Of a stretch of DNA of 8,465 nucleotides, positions 1 to 5,200 are shown piece by piece. Within the stretch, counting starts at the first letter, position 1; every line of letters starts with the position of its first letter. Source of the stretch: Methylophaga sp. (GTDB taxonomy: Bacteria; Pseudomonadota; Gammaproteobacteria; Nitrosococcales; Methylophagaceae); the NCBI GenBank assembly GCA_007117275.1, contig SKGV01000110.1, forward strand, positions 1-8,465, written 5' to 3'. Below the pieces are notes generated by a model. The model saw nothing but the letters and a program-made list of their open reading frames with translations. It was not told the DNA's origin and did not search any database. A program made the position numbers and the translations under genes.

Positions 1-797
1 CAGTAATGCTTAAAACTCGCCAGATAGCCGATGGGTGCATCCATCCAGACATAAAAAAACTTGCCGGGAGCATCTGGAATTTCAAAGCCAAAATATGGCG
101 CATCGCGAGAGATATCCCAGTCTTGCAGGCCGCTGTCGAACCATTCCTGTAATTTGCGGGTGACTTCGGTTTGTAGATGACCGCCCAGGGTCCAGTCACG
201 CAGCATGGCTTCAAAATTAGCCAGCTTAAAGAAGAAGTGTTCAGATTCTTTGGTGATGGGCGTGGCACCGGACACGGCAGACACCGGATTTTTCAGCTCG
301 GTTGGATCATAAGTAGCACCACAGGCTTCGCAGTTGTCACCGTATTGGTCTGTGGCACCACATTTCGGGCATTCGCCTCGGATAAAACGATCCGGCAAAA
401 ACATTTGTTTTTCTGGATCATAGGCCTGACTAATAGTGCGGCTTTCGATATGGCCTGCATCACGATTTGCCAGATAAATCTGACTGGCCAGAGCGCGGTT
501 TTCTTCGCTGTGCGTGCTGTGGTAGTGATCAAAACCAATGGCAAAGGCTGCAAAGTCGGCCATGTGCTCTTGTTTGACAGCGGTAATCAGTTGTTCCGGC
601 GAGATGCCCTCATTTTGGGCGCGTAACATGATGGGGGTGCCGTGGGCATCATCGGCACAGACGTAATGGCACTCATGACCACGCATTTTCTGAAAGCGTA
701 CCCAGATATCGGTTTGAATATATTCAACAAGGTGGCCAAGATGAATCGAACCATTGGCATAGGGAAGGGCGCTGGTGACCAGAATTTTTCTTTGCAT
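1..797 (-). CDS. metG: Methionyl-tRNA synthetase, N-terminal part (cut by window edge)
   Basis: This cytoplasmic class I aminoacyl-tRNA synthetase charges tRNA-Met with methionine. Reading the minus strand from the ATG at 797 gives 265 codons that start MQRKILVTSALPYANGS and run out of the window. The class I HIGH signature appears as HLGH at residues 19-22, followed by the conserved CADDAHGTPIM block near 47-57. A zinc knuckle with two CxxC pairs (C143/C146 and C156/C159) marks the MetG1 type. The nucleotide-binding region resumes with FFYVWMDAPIGY around 248-258. E. coli MetG has about 676 residues, so roughly 40% is present; the KMSKS loop and anticodon-binding domain lie outside. The start aligns with E. 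coli a few residues after its own start. No strong Shine-Dalgarno is seen upstream. The gene reads away from the repeat array. Identity is very secure. Confidence 0.97.
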   Translation of the reverse strand, partial: MQRKILVTSALPYANGSIHLGHLVEYIQTDIWVRFQKMRGHECHYVCADDAHGTPIMLRAQNEGISPEQLITAVKQEHMADFAAFAIGFDHYHSTHSEENRALASQIYLANRDAGHIESRTISQAYDPEKQMFLPDRFIRGECPKCGATDQYGDNCEACGATYDPTELKNPVSAVSGATPITKESEHFFFKLANFEAMLRDWTLGGHLQTEVTRKLQEWFDSGLQDWDISRDAPYFGFEIPDAPGKFFYVWMDAPIGYLASFKHY

Positions 798-833
798 GGA
801 TGAACCGGTAATAAGGCCGTCGGAAAACCATTA

Positions 834-860
834 AAGATACCAGAATTCCGTGCATGTCAC
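834..860 (-). promoter_or_regulatory. Possible metG promoter (extended -10)
   Basis: On the minus strand an extended -10 element, TGG followed by TATCTT (842-834), lies about 37 bases before the metG start. A GTGACA hexamer (860-855) sits 15 bases further upstream as a possible -35. The spacer is shorter than the usual 17, so the extended -10 would carry most of the recognition. This is weak evidence from hexamer matching only. Confidence 0.3.
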
Positions 861-900
861 CATGACGCTTGAGCCGTGCCTGATGGATGTGAAAAAAGCT

Positions 901-1091
901 ATTAACCACAGAGGCACAGAGGGCACGAAGAAAAACAGGTTGTTGAAAAACCTATTCACCACAGAGGCACAGAGGGCACGAAGAAAAACAGCTTGTTGAA
1001 AAACCTATTAACCACAGAGGCACAGAGGACACGGAGAAAAACAGCTTGTGTAAAAACCTGTTAACCACAGAGGCACGGAGGGCACAGAGGG
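901..1091 (+). repeat. Tandem array of 53-bp units (3 full plus a partial fourth)
   Basis: Three head-to-tail units of exactly 53 bp occupy 901-953, 954-1006 and 1007-1059. A shortened fourth copy follows at 1060-1091. Each unit opens with ATTAACCACAGAGGCACAG (unit 2 has ATTCACC), continues through a GAGGGCACGAAG-like stretch and ends in an A-rich part, GAAAAACAGCTTG then AAAAACCT. Units 1 and 2 differ at only a couple of positions; unit 3 differs in the GGACACGG and TGTGTAA stretches. The fourth copy keeps only the CACAGAGG half, then the similarity stops. The top strand is strongly purine-rich. There are no unique spacers between units, so this is not a CRISPR. It lies between divergent metG and ialB and overlaps no credible gene. 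Confidence 0.93.
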
Positions 1092-1235
1092 TTTAGATAA
1101 TGGTTTCTTATCGAAAGAACTGGACGCTGCCTCGAGAGCAGGCTAAAAATGATAGTTTGCAGCTGTTTGTCATACATCCACCTGGTTTTCTGAGTAAAGA
1201 TGCTCAACCGCTGACCTGATGCTATCACCAACAAA

Positions 1236-1265
1236 CTCTGTGCCCTCCGTGCCTCTGTGGTCAAT
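1236..1265 (-). repeat. Inverted partial copy of the CACAGAGG repeat
   Basis: Read on the minus strand this is ATTGACCACAGAGGCACGG followed by AGGGCACAGAG. It matches the partial fourth unit at 1060-1091 in inverted orientation over 26 identical bases (1064-1089 against 1236-1261). The first bases read ATTGACC instead of ATTAACC, a variant shared with the copy at the right end of the window. It is joined to the GCAGAT motif at 1283-1301. Confidence 0.85.
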
Positions 1266-1282
1266 AGCTTTATTAGCCACTA

Positions 1283-1301
1283 ATCTGCATAATCTGTGGA
1301 T
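1283..1301 (-). repeat. GCAGATTA-type intergenic repeat, copy 1
   Basis: The minus strand reads ATCCACAGATTATGCAGAT. It matches 17 of 19 bases at 8398-8416 (plus strand). In both places it stands just ahead of an ATTGACCACAGAGGCAC copy in the same relative orientation, with 17 bases between them here and 26 there. This points to a two-part repeat element rather than chance similarity. Confidence 0.7.
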
Positions 1302-1344
1302 TCAACGAGCATCGGCAGCCACCACTCAACACACCACGTTTATA

Positions 1345-1428
1345 CCTCTGTGCTCTCTGTGCCTCTGTGGTTAACAGGTTTTTACACAAGCTGTTTTTCT
1401 GCGAGCACTCTGCGCCTTTGTGGTTTAG
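1345..1428 (-). repeat. Inverted copy of the 53-bp repeat (one full and one partial unit)
   Basis: On the minus strand this stretch reproduces unit 3 plus the partial unit 4 of the array at 1007-1091, at nearly the same length. The core, 1359-1400, is a perfect 42-bp inverted match to 1035-1076, including the variant sequence AGCTTGTGTAAAAACC found only in unit 3. The outer ends are more diverged (CACAAAGGCGCAG in place of CACAGAGGCACAG). The two arms enclose 1092-1344. Confidence 0.88.
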
Positions 1429-1513
1429 TTTCTTTTCAAGCCTATGTGTTTCTTGAAATGCTGAGCGATGATGCGAATTCGGGAGATAAACAACACGATC
1501 CTGGTGTTTGGCT

Positions 1514-1519
1514 TATAAT
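1514..1519 (+). promoter_or_regulatory. -10 box of the ialB-family gene
   Basis: A perfect TATAAT lies 32 bases before the ATG at 1552. No good -35 hexamer is found 16-18 bases upstream (CAACAC at 1491-1496 is poor), so the promoter may be weak or activator-dependent. A Shine-Dalgarno AGGA follows at 1541-1544, 7 bases before the start codon. Confidence 0.5.
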
Positions 1520-1551
1520 ATTCCGGTTTTTTATCACAACAGGAACTATAC

Positions 1552-2043
1552 ATGCTTAAAGGCCTTATAACTGGCGCTGCTTTAACAGGCTTGATTGCCA
1601 GCAGTGTTGCTTTTGCACAAGAACCTCGTGTGACTCAGTATCAAGACTGGGTCGGTGTGTGTGCTGACGTTGAGGGACAAGAAGTCTGTGAAATGCAACA
1701 AACCTTAACTATCGAAAACGAAACAGGAAACGTCCCTCTGTTTCGCGCATCTGTGCATAACGTCGAAAACAGTCTGGTGATGCAGCTATTGTTTCCTTTG
1801 GGATTAGATTTGCGGGCAGGGATGGTACTGCAAATTGATGAAGGTGAAGAATTTACTTCGGGTTTTTTAACCTGTGTTCAAGAAGGCTGTTTAGCTGTGT
1901 TTCCTCTTGACAGTGAGCTTTTGGCAGCGATGCGCGCTGGTAACTCGGCTAAAATTGGTTTCAGACCCTTTAATACTAACGAAACGTTGGTGTTAGAACT
2001 GTCACTCAGCGGCTTTACCGCAGCGAGTCAAACCGTTCAGTAA
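1552..2043 (+). CDS. Secreted IalB-family (invasion associated locus B) protein
   Basis: This is a predicted exported protein of 163 residues. An N-terminal signal peptide is clear: a Lys at position 3, a hydrophobic core over about 4-21, and a likely cut after the AFA at 20-22. The mature part begins QEPRVTQYQDWVGVC. The family pattern is seen in the DW near the start, two cysteine pairs (C37/C46 and C108/C113, the second as LTCVQEGC), and the LPLG-like FPLGLDLRAG segment at 81-90 followed by a beta-rich end (KIGFRPFN). The cysteines suggest two disulfides formed in the periplasm. The length suits the family (about 160-200). IalB was named for host-cell invasion in Bartonella, but homologues are widespread in free-living bacteria, so the role here is unknown. 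The gene stands alone between the repeat region and a gene-free stretch, with AGGA 7 bases before the ATG. Confidence 0.82.
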   Translation: MLKGLITGAALTGLIASSVAFAQEPRVTQYQDWVGVCADVEGQEVCEMQQTLTIENETGNVPLFRASVHNVENSLVMQLLFPLGLDLRAGMVLQIDEGEEFTSGFLTCVQEGCLAVFPLDSELLAAMRAGNSAKIGFRPFNTNETLVLELSLSGFTAASQTVQ

Positions 2044-2199
2044 TCTCGGACGTAGTTGATGAGACTTGCCTGATAGCAATTGCTGCGGCGATGGGTTTTT
2101 TAGAAGCGGCCAGCATTAATAACAGCGCCATCGCCCCCAGCACCTCAGCTGTAATGCTAGGTGATTCAGAGCCTATGTTCTATTCAGTTTGATAGGCAG

Positions 2200-2227
2200 G
2201 AAGTTAATCAGCCTGATTGACAACTTC
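2200..2227. repeat. Nested inverted repeat
   Basis: GAAGTT (2200-2205) pairs with AACTTC (2222-2227), and inside it AATCAG (2206-2211) faces CTGATT (2213-2218). A few bases near the centre and a GAC bulge (2219-2221) would stay unpaired. No U-run follows directly, so it is not a textbook terminator. It could stabilise the 3' end of the ialB-family transcript or be a protein-binding dyad. Confidence 0.4.
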
Positions 2228-2290
2228 TATGTATCTGAAGGCCTTATCGTTTTTTTGCTGTATCAGTCAGGGAGCTCATTTGGCATGCTG

Positions 2291-2317
2291 CCCGCACACG
2301 GAGCTGAACCGTGCGGG
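2291..2317 (+). terminator. GC-rich stem-loop, possible terminator
   Basis: CCCGCAC (2291-2297) is complementary to GTGCGGG (2311-2317) across a 13-base loop. The sequence after it (TGTCTATCGCTGTGTTGTTG) is T-rich but has no continuous T-run. It may end transcripts from the ialB-family gene on the plus strand, or lie past the tRNA end on the other strand. The structure is clear; the role is guessed. Confidence 0.35.
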
Positions 2318-2342
2318 TGTCTATCGCTGTGTTGTTGATTTG

Positions 2343-2364
2343 GCTTATCAGGAATCTGATAAGC
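2343..2364 (-). terminator. Stem-loop just after tRNA-Leu
   Basis: GCTTATCAG (2343-2351) and CTGATAAGC (2356-2364) form a perfect 9-bp stem with a GAAT loop on the plus strand (ATTC on the minus). It begins 10 bases past the encoded CCA of the tRNA. On the minus strand the T-rich TCTTTT lies between the tRNA and the stem rather than after it, so intrinsic termination would be atypical. A role in 3' processing or termination of the tRNA transcript is inferred from position. Confidence 0.45.
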
Positions 2365-2374
2365 AATGAAAAGA

Positions 2375-2461
2375 TGGTACCGAGGGTGGGAATCGAACCC
2401 ACACTGAGTTTCCCCAACCGGATTTTGAATCCGGCGCGTCTACCAGTTCCGCCACCCCGGC
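2375..2461 (-). tRNA. tRNA-Leu, anticodon CAA
   Basis: The minus strand folds as a class II tRNA of 87 bases including CCA. The acceptor strands are GCCGGGG and CCTCGGT, with discriminator A and an encoded CCA. The D-arm has GGTAGACGC. The anticodon arm is CCGGA-TTCAAAA-TCCGG, giving anticodon CAA for UUG codons. A long variable arm (TTGGGGAAACTCA region) and a T-arm with GGTTCGATTCC follow. The length, variable arm and discriminator A all fit leucine. The gene reads opposite to the rim operon, and no duplicate of its 3' end is seen elsewhere in the window, so there is no sign of an integrated element here. Confidence 0.97.
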
Positions 2462-2473
2462 AACAAGCGCGAA

Positions 2474-2502
2474 ATTATAACGCCTGTCGAGGCGCTTGGG
2501 AA
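2474..2502 (-). promoter_or_regulatory. tRNA-Leu promoter
   Basis: On the minus strand a perfect TATAAT (2479-2474) ends 12 bases before the first base of the tRNA. The hexamer TTCCCA (2502-2497) sits 17 bases upstream, matching the -35 consensus at four of six positions. Between the -10 and the tRNA is a GC-rich CGCGC stretch, as in stringently controlled stable-RNA promoters. The spacer carries a small dyad (CGCCT/AGGCG). Confidence 0.7.
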
Positions 2503-2628
2503 GCAAGATTTTTACTTTGTTAGGCTGTCTTGCTCCGAAGCACTGACAGATCTGCCAGCGAGATACCCAAGAACATTGTATGGCTTGCATGCATAATGTC
2601 TAATTATCCATAAGCAAGATTGGTCAAT

Positions 2629-2632
2629 GAGG
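2629..2632 (+). promoter_or_regulatory. Ribosome binding site deciding the rimB start
   Basis: GAGG lies 5 bases before the ATG at 2638. A longer reading frame could begin at the TTG at 2620, but that codon lacks such a site and GAGG would fall inside the coding sequence. The ATG is therefore preferred. Confidence 0.6.
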
Positions 2633-2637
2633 CACGC

Positions 2638-3135
2638 ATGCAGGATTATCTAGCACACATTGTTGTCGGATGGCGCGAATGGCTGAGTCTGCCAGCGCTT
2701 GGGATTGAACGTATCAAGGCGAAGGTCGATACCGGGGCTAGAACGTCTGCCATACATGCTTTTTCGGTGAAGCTTTTTGACAAAAACGGAATCCAATGGG
2801 TGCGCTTCGGCATTCATCCTAACCAGCGAGACTTGAACACGGAGCACTGGTGTGAAGCGCCGGTAATTGATGAGCGCAAGGTGACCGATTCGGGCGGTCA
2901 CAGTGAGCTGCGTTATGTGATTCAGACGCCGGTCCACATCGGTAACGCTGTGTTTCCTATTGAGATCACGCTCACCAATCGCGATTCCATGATGTTTCGA
3001 ATGTTGCTGGGGCGGACTGCGCTGACCGCTGGTAACATAGTCGTTAATCCGTCGCTGTCATATCTGGCAGGCGAACCCCTTAGTCAGCCCATTCCATTGC
3101 AATCATCGACTGCAATCTCTGGAGATCTTGAATGA
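2638..3135 (+). CDS. rimB: RimB-like retropepsin-type aspartic protease (formerly 'ATP-dependent zinc protease' family)
   Basis: This 165-residue protein belongs to the family annotated as ATP-dependent zinc protease (PF05618), whose fold and catalytic motif resemble retroviral aspartic proteases. The signature VDTGARTSAIHA is at residues 30-41, with D31 as the expected catalytic aspartate. A second conserved block, MLLGRTAL, lies at 122-129. There is no signal peptide or membrane segment, so it is cytoplasmic. In Pseudomonas, RimB works with RimK and is proposed to cleave glutamate tails from ribosomal protein S6. Here its last four bases overlap the rimK start (ATGA at 3132-3135), which implies translational coupling and supports the same partnership. 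The C-terminal 20 or so residues after SYLAGEP are probably disordered. Family is secure; substrate is inferred from context. Confidence 0.88.
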   Translation: MQDYLAHIVVGWREWLSLPALGIERIKAKVDTGARTSAIHAFSVKLFDKNGIQWVRFGIHPNQRDLNTEHWCEAPVIDERKVTDSGGHSELRYVIQTPVHIGNAVFPIEITLTNRDSMMFRMLLGRTALTAGNIVVNPSLSYLAGEPLSQPIPLQSSTAISGDLE

Positions 3136-4037
3136 AAATTGCGGTGTTATCGCGCAACCCAAAATTGTATTCAACACAACGACTGGTGGATGCAGCAACT
3201 CAGAGAGGGCATGAAGTCCACGTTTTGGACGTACTTCGCTGTTACATGAACATCACATCGCTCAAGCCAGAAGTGCATTACAAAGGTGAAAACCTGACAG
3301 GCTTTGATGCCGTGATTCCTCGGATAGGGGCTTCGGTGACTTTTTATGGCACGGCGGTACTGCGTCAGTTTGAAATGATGAATGTCTATCCTCTCAATGA
3401 GTCAGTTGCTATCAGTCGTTCACGCGATAAGTTGCGTGCGCTGCAGTTGTTATCTCGAAAGGGCATTGGCTTGCCGGTGACTGGCTTTGCGCATCGACCA
3501 GATGATGTTGAAGATTTGATCAAAATGGTCGGTGGTGCGCCTCTGGTCATTAAGCTGCTTGAGGGGACTCAGGGAATTGGTGTTGTACTGGCTGAGACCA
3601 CTGGTGCTGCGGAGAGTGTCATTGAGGCTTTCATGGGAATGAAGGCGAATATTCTGGTTCAAGAGTTTATCAAAGAGGCGGGTGGTGCCGATATTCGCTG
3701 TTTGGTAGTGGGTGACAAAGTGGTTGCAGCGATGAAACGCCAGAGTAAAGAGGGCGAGTTTCGTTCTAATTTACATCGTGGCGGCACCGCCAATTTAATT
3801 CGAATTACGCCACAAGAACGCAGCACTGCTGTCCGTGCAGCCAGAACCATGGGGCTTAATGTGTGTGGTGTGGATCTACTTCGTTCCAATCATGGGCCGG
3901 TTGTGATGGAGGTCAATTCTTCACCGGGCCTTGAAGGCATTGAGATGGCTACCAATAAAGATATTGCCTCGATGATCATCGAATTCGTTGAGAAACACGC
4001 AAAAGCAGGCAAAACCAAAACCCGAGGACGCGGTTGA
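3132..4037 (+). CDS. rimK: RimK, alpha-L-glutamate ligase for ribosomal protein S6
   Basis: This cytoplasmic ATP-grasp ligase adds glutamate residues to the C-terminus of ribosomal protein S6 (RpsF). It has 301 residues, essentially the length of E. coli RimK. An N-terminal preATP-grasp domain (1-95, starting MKIAVLSRNP) leads into the ATP-grasp core. K100 and K141 (in VIKLLEGTQGIGVV, 139-152) are the expected nucleotide-binding lysines, and VQEFI (176-180) is the hinge. The block EFRSNLHRGG (209-218) and the metal-binding D248, E260 and N262 (VMEVNSSPGLEGIE, 258-271) complete the site. The tail KAGKTKTRGRG is basic. GGAG at 3121-3124 is 7 bases before the ATG, and the gene overlaps rimB by 4 bases and abuts the next gene. 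All key residues seem present. Confidence 0.96.
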   Translation: MKIAVLSRNPKLYSTQRLVDAATQRGHEVHVLDVLRCYMNITSLKPEVHYKGENLTGFDAVIPRIGASVTFYGTAVLRQFEMMNVYPLNESVAISRSRDKLRALQLLSRKGIGLPVTGFAHRPDDVEDLIKMVGGAPLVIKLLEGTQGIGVVLAETTGAAESVIEAFMGMKANILVQEFIKEAGGADIRCLVVGDKVVAAMKRQSKEGEFRSNLHRGGTANLIRITPQERSTAVRAARTMGLNVCGVDLLRSNHGPVVMEVNSSPGLEGIEMATNKDIASMIIEFVEKHAKAGKTKTRGRG

Positions 4038-5093
4038 ATGACCGATGAGCTGGTGATTGCAGGACAGACAATTCATCCCGGGCAGACTCGGGTGGTCGAT
4101 GTGCCACTGCCGGATTTATACATGCACACCGCACTGAGTATGCCGGTTCAGGTGATCAGGGGCCGCCGCAAAGGGCCGACCTTGTTTGTTTCGGGGGCCG
4201 TGCATGGTGATGAAATTGTTGGTGTGGAAATCATTCGTCGGCTGATTCGCAGCAAACAAATCAAGGCCTTGTCAGGCACGCTCATCACCATTCCTGTGGT
4301 TAATGTCTATGGATTCATCAACCAGACCCGATATTTGCCGGATCGGCGTGATCTAAATCGCTGTTTTCCTGGAACAGAAGAGGGGTCGCTGGCAGCGCGT
4401 TTGGCTCATTTGTTTATGACCGAGGTGGTGCAAAAGTGCTCGCATGGTATCGATCTTCATACCGCCGCGATTCACCGTGACAATTTGCCACAAATTAGAG
4501 CTGCGCTAGATAGTGAGGCTGTAGAAGAAATGGCACGCGCATTTAATGCGCCAGTGATTGTGAATTCAGGTTTGATTGAAGGATCTCTGCGTTACGCCTG
4601 TCAGCAGGCAGGTGTACCGGTCATTGTTTACGAGGCTGGTGAAGCGTTGCGATTTAATGAGCTTGCCATTCGCGCCGGTGTTAGAGGCGTGCTGGCCGTG
4701 ATGCGCAAAATCGGCATGCTGTCAGCTGCACGTAGTAAACAACTCAAACCCATTGAACCGTTTGTGGCGCGTTCCAGTAGCTGGGTTCGGGCACCGCAAA
4801 GCGGCATTTTTAGGATGTTGATGCCCATGGGCGCTCATGTCAAAAAAGGTGAATGTTTAGGCATGGTTGCCGCCCCCTATGGCGATGAACAGTCAGAAGC
4901 CGAGGTCATTGCCAGTTGTAGCGGCGTGATCATTGGTAGAACTAATATCCCACTGGTCAACGAAGGTGAGGCACTGTTTCACATTGCGCGATTTAATCGT
5001 CCAGATGAGGTTGCCGATACCGTAGAGGCCTTTAACATGGTGCACGATCCATCCACCGATACGGGTATTCCAGAGGAACAGCCGATCATTTGA
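4038..5093 (+). CDS. Succinylglutamate desuccinylase/aspartoacylase-family zinc hydrolase linked to rimK
   Basis: This 351-residue cytoplasmic protein is a zinc-dependent amide hydrolase of the AstE/AspA family (M14-like fold). Zinc ligands are visible as HGDE at 56-59 (H56, E59) and DLHT at 139-142 (H141). RRDLNRCFPG at 103-112 supplies the substrate-carboxylate-binding Arg and Asn, and E199 in VYEAGE is the likely general acid/base. A C-terminal beta-barrel domain spans about 245-317 (APQSGIFRMLMPMGAHVKKGE onward). No astA-D genes are nearby, so arginine catabolism is not the context. The ATG abuts the rimK stop (TGA then ATG), with GAGGA at 4024-4028, so it is translated with rimB and rimK. 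I infer a role in processing glutamyl or related amide bonds within the rim system; its real substrate is unknown. Confidence 0.85.
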   Translation: MTDELVIAGQTIHPGQTRVVDVPLPDLYMHTALSMPVQVIRGRRKGPTLFVSGAVHGDEIVGVEIIRRLIRSKQIKALSGTLITIPVVNVYGFINQTRYLPDRRDLNRCFPGTEEGSLAARLAHLFMTEVVQKCSHGIDLHTAAIHRDNLPQIRAALDSEAVEEMARAFNAPVIVNSGLIEGSLRYACQQAGVPVIVYEAGEALRFNELAIRAGVRGVLAVMRKIGMLSAARSKQLKPIEPFVARSSSWVRAPQSGIFRMLMPMGAHVKKGECLGMVAAPYGDEQSEAEVIASCSGVIIGRTNIPLVNEGEALFHIARFNRPDEVADTVEAFNMVHDPSTDTGIPEEQPII

Positions 5094-5142
5094 TAGGCAA
5101 CTCAACTTTCTGCGCCAAATGCTGAGATAAAACTTTTGCATT

Positions 5143-5163
5143 TTGTCATCAAAATAGTGACAA
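5143..5163. promoter_or_regulatory. 21-bp dyad upstream of speA
   Basis: TTGTCA (5143-5148) and TGACAA (5158-5163) are perfect inverted half-sites around a 9-base centre, ending 37 bases before the speA start. The size and position would suit a dimeric regulator, but it does not look like an ArgR box and I do not recognise it. TTGTCA also resembles a -35 hexamer, although no good -10 stands at the right distance. Confidence 0.3.
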
Positions 5164-5200
5164 TCGCGCGACTTTTAACTTTACCTGGGGAGTCTTGCGA

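Larger units (their letters stand above)
2044..2374. other. Gene-free interval between the ialB-family gene and tRNA-Leu
   Basis: No convincing gene is found in these 331 bases. They hold four inverted repeats: GGCGATGG/CCATCGCC (2087-2094 with 2128-2135), a nested dyad at 2200-2227, a GC-rich dyad at 2291-2317 and a 9-bp stem at 2343-2364. A run of seven T begins near 2250 but has no adjacent stable stem. A short minus-strand open frame (2179 down to 2015, 54 codons) encodes a hydrophobic stretch but has no supported start and overlaps the end of the upstream gene. Confidence 0.6.

Noticed and set aside
177..626. Plus-strand open frame of 149 codons
   Set aside because: It is antisense to metG, whose reading frame carries the HIGH motif and zinc knuckle; the product resembles nothing.
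901..1091. Tandem repeats as a CRISPR array
   Set aside because: The 53-bp units are directly contiguous with no unique spacers, and no cas gene is present.
1061..1264. Minus-strand open frame of 67 codons
   Set aside because: Both ends lie in copies of the CACAGAGG repeat (it ends in the PLCPPCLCG-type translation of the repeat), no ribosome binding site is seen, and the middle shows no recognisable domain.
1296..1559. Plus-strand open frame of 87 codons
   Set aside because: Most of it is a translation of the inverted repeats (SVLSVPLWLTGF), and it overlaps the promoter and start of the ialB-family gene.
2375..2461. tRNA-Leu as the attachment site of an integrated element
   Set aside because: No integrase gene and no direct repeat of the tRNA 3' end occur in the window.
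2311..2590. Open frames on both strands across 2311-2590
   Set aside because: They run through tRNA-Leu; the PRVGIEPTLS and AELVDAPDSKSG strings are the well-known false translations of tRNA genes.
2620..2637. TTG at 2620 as the rimB start
   Set aside because: The ATG at 2638 has GAGG 5 bases upstream, and the family motif spacing is satisfied without the extra six residues.
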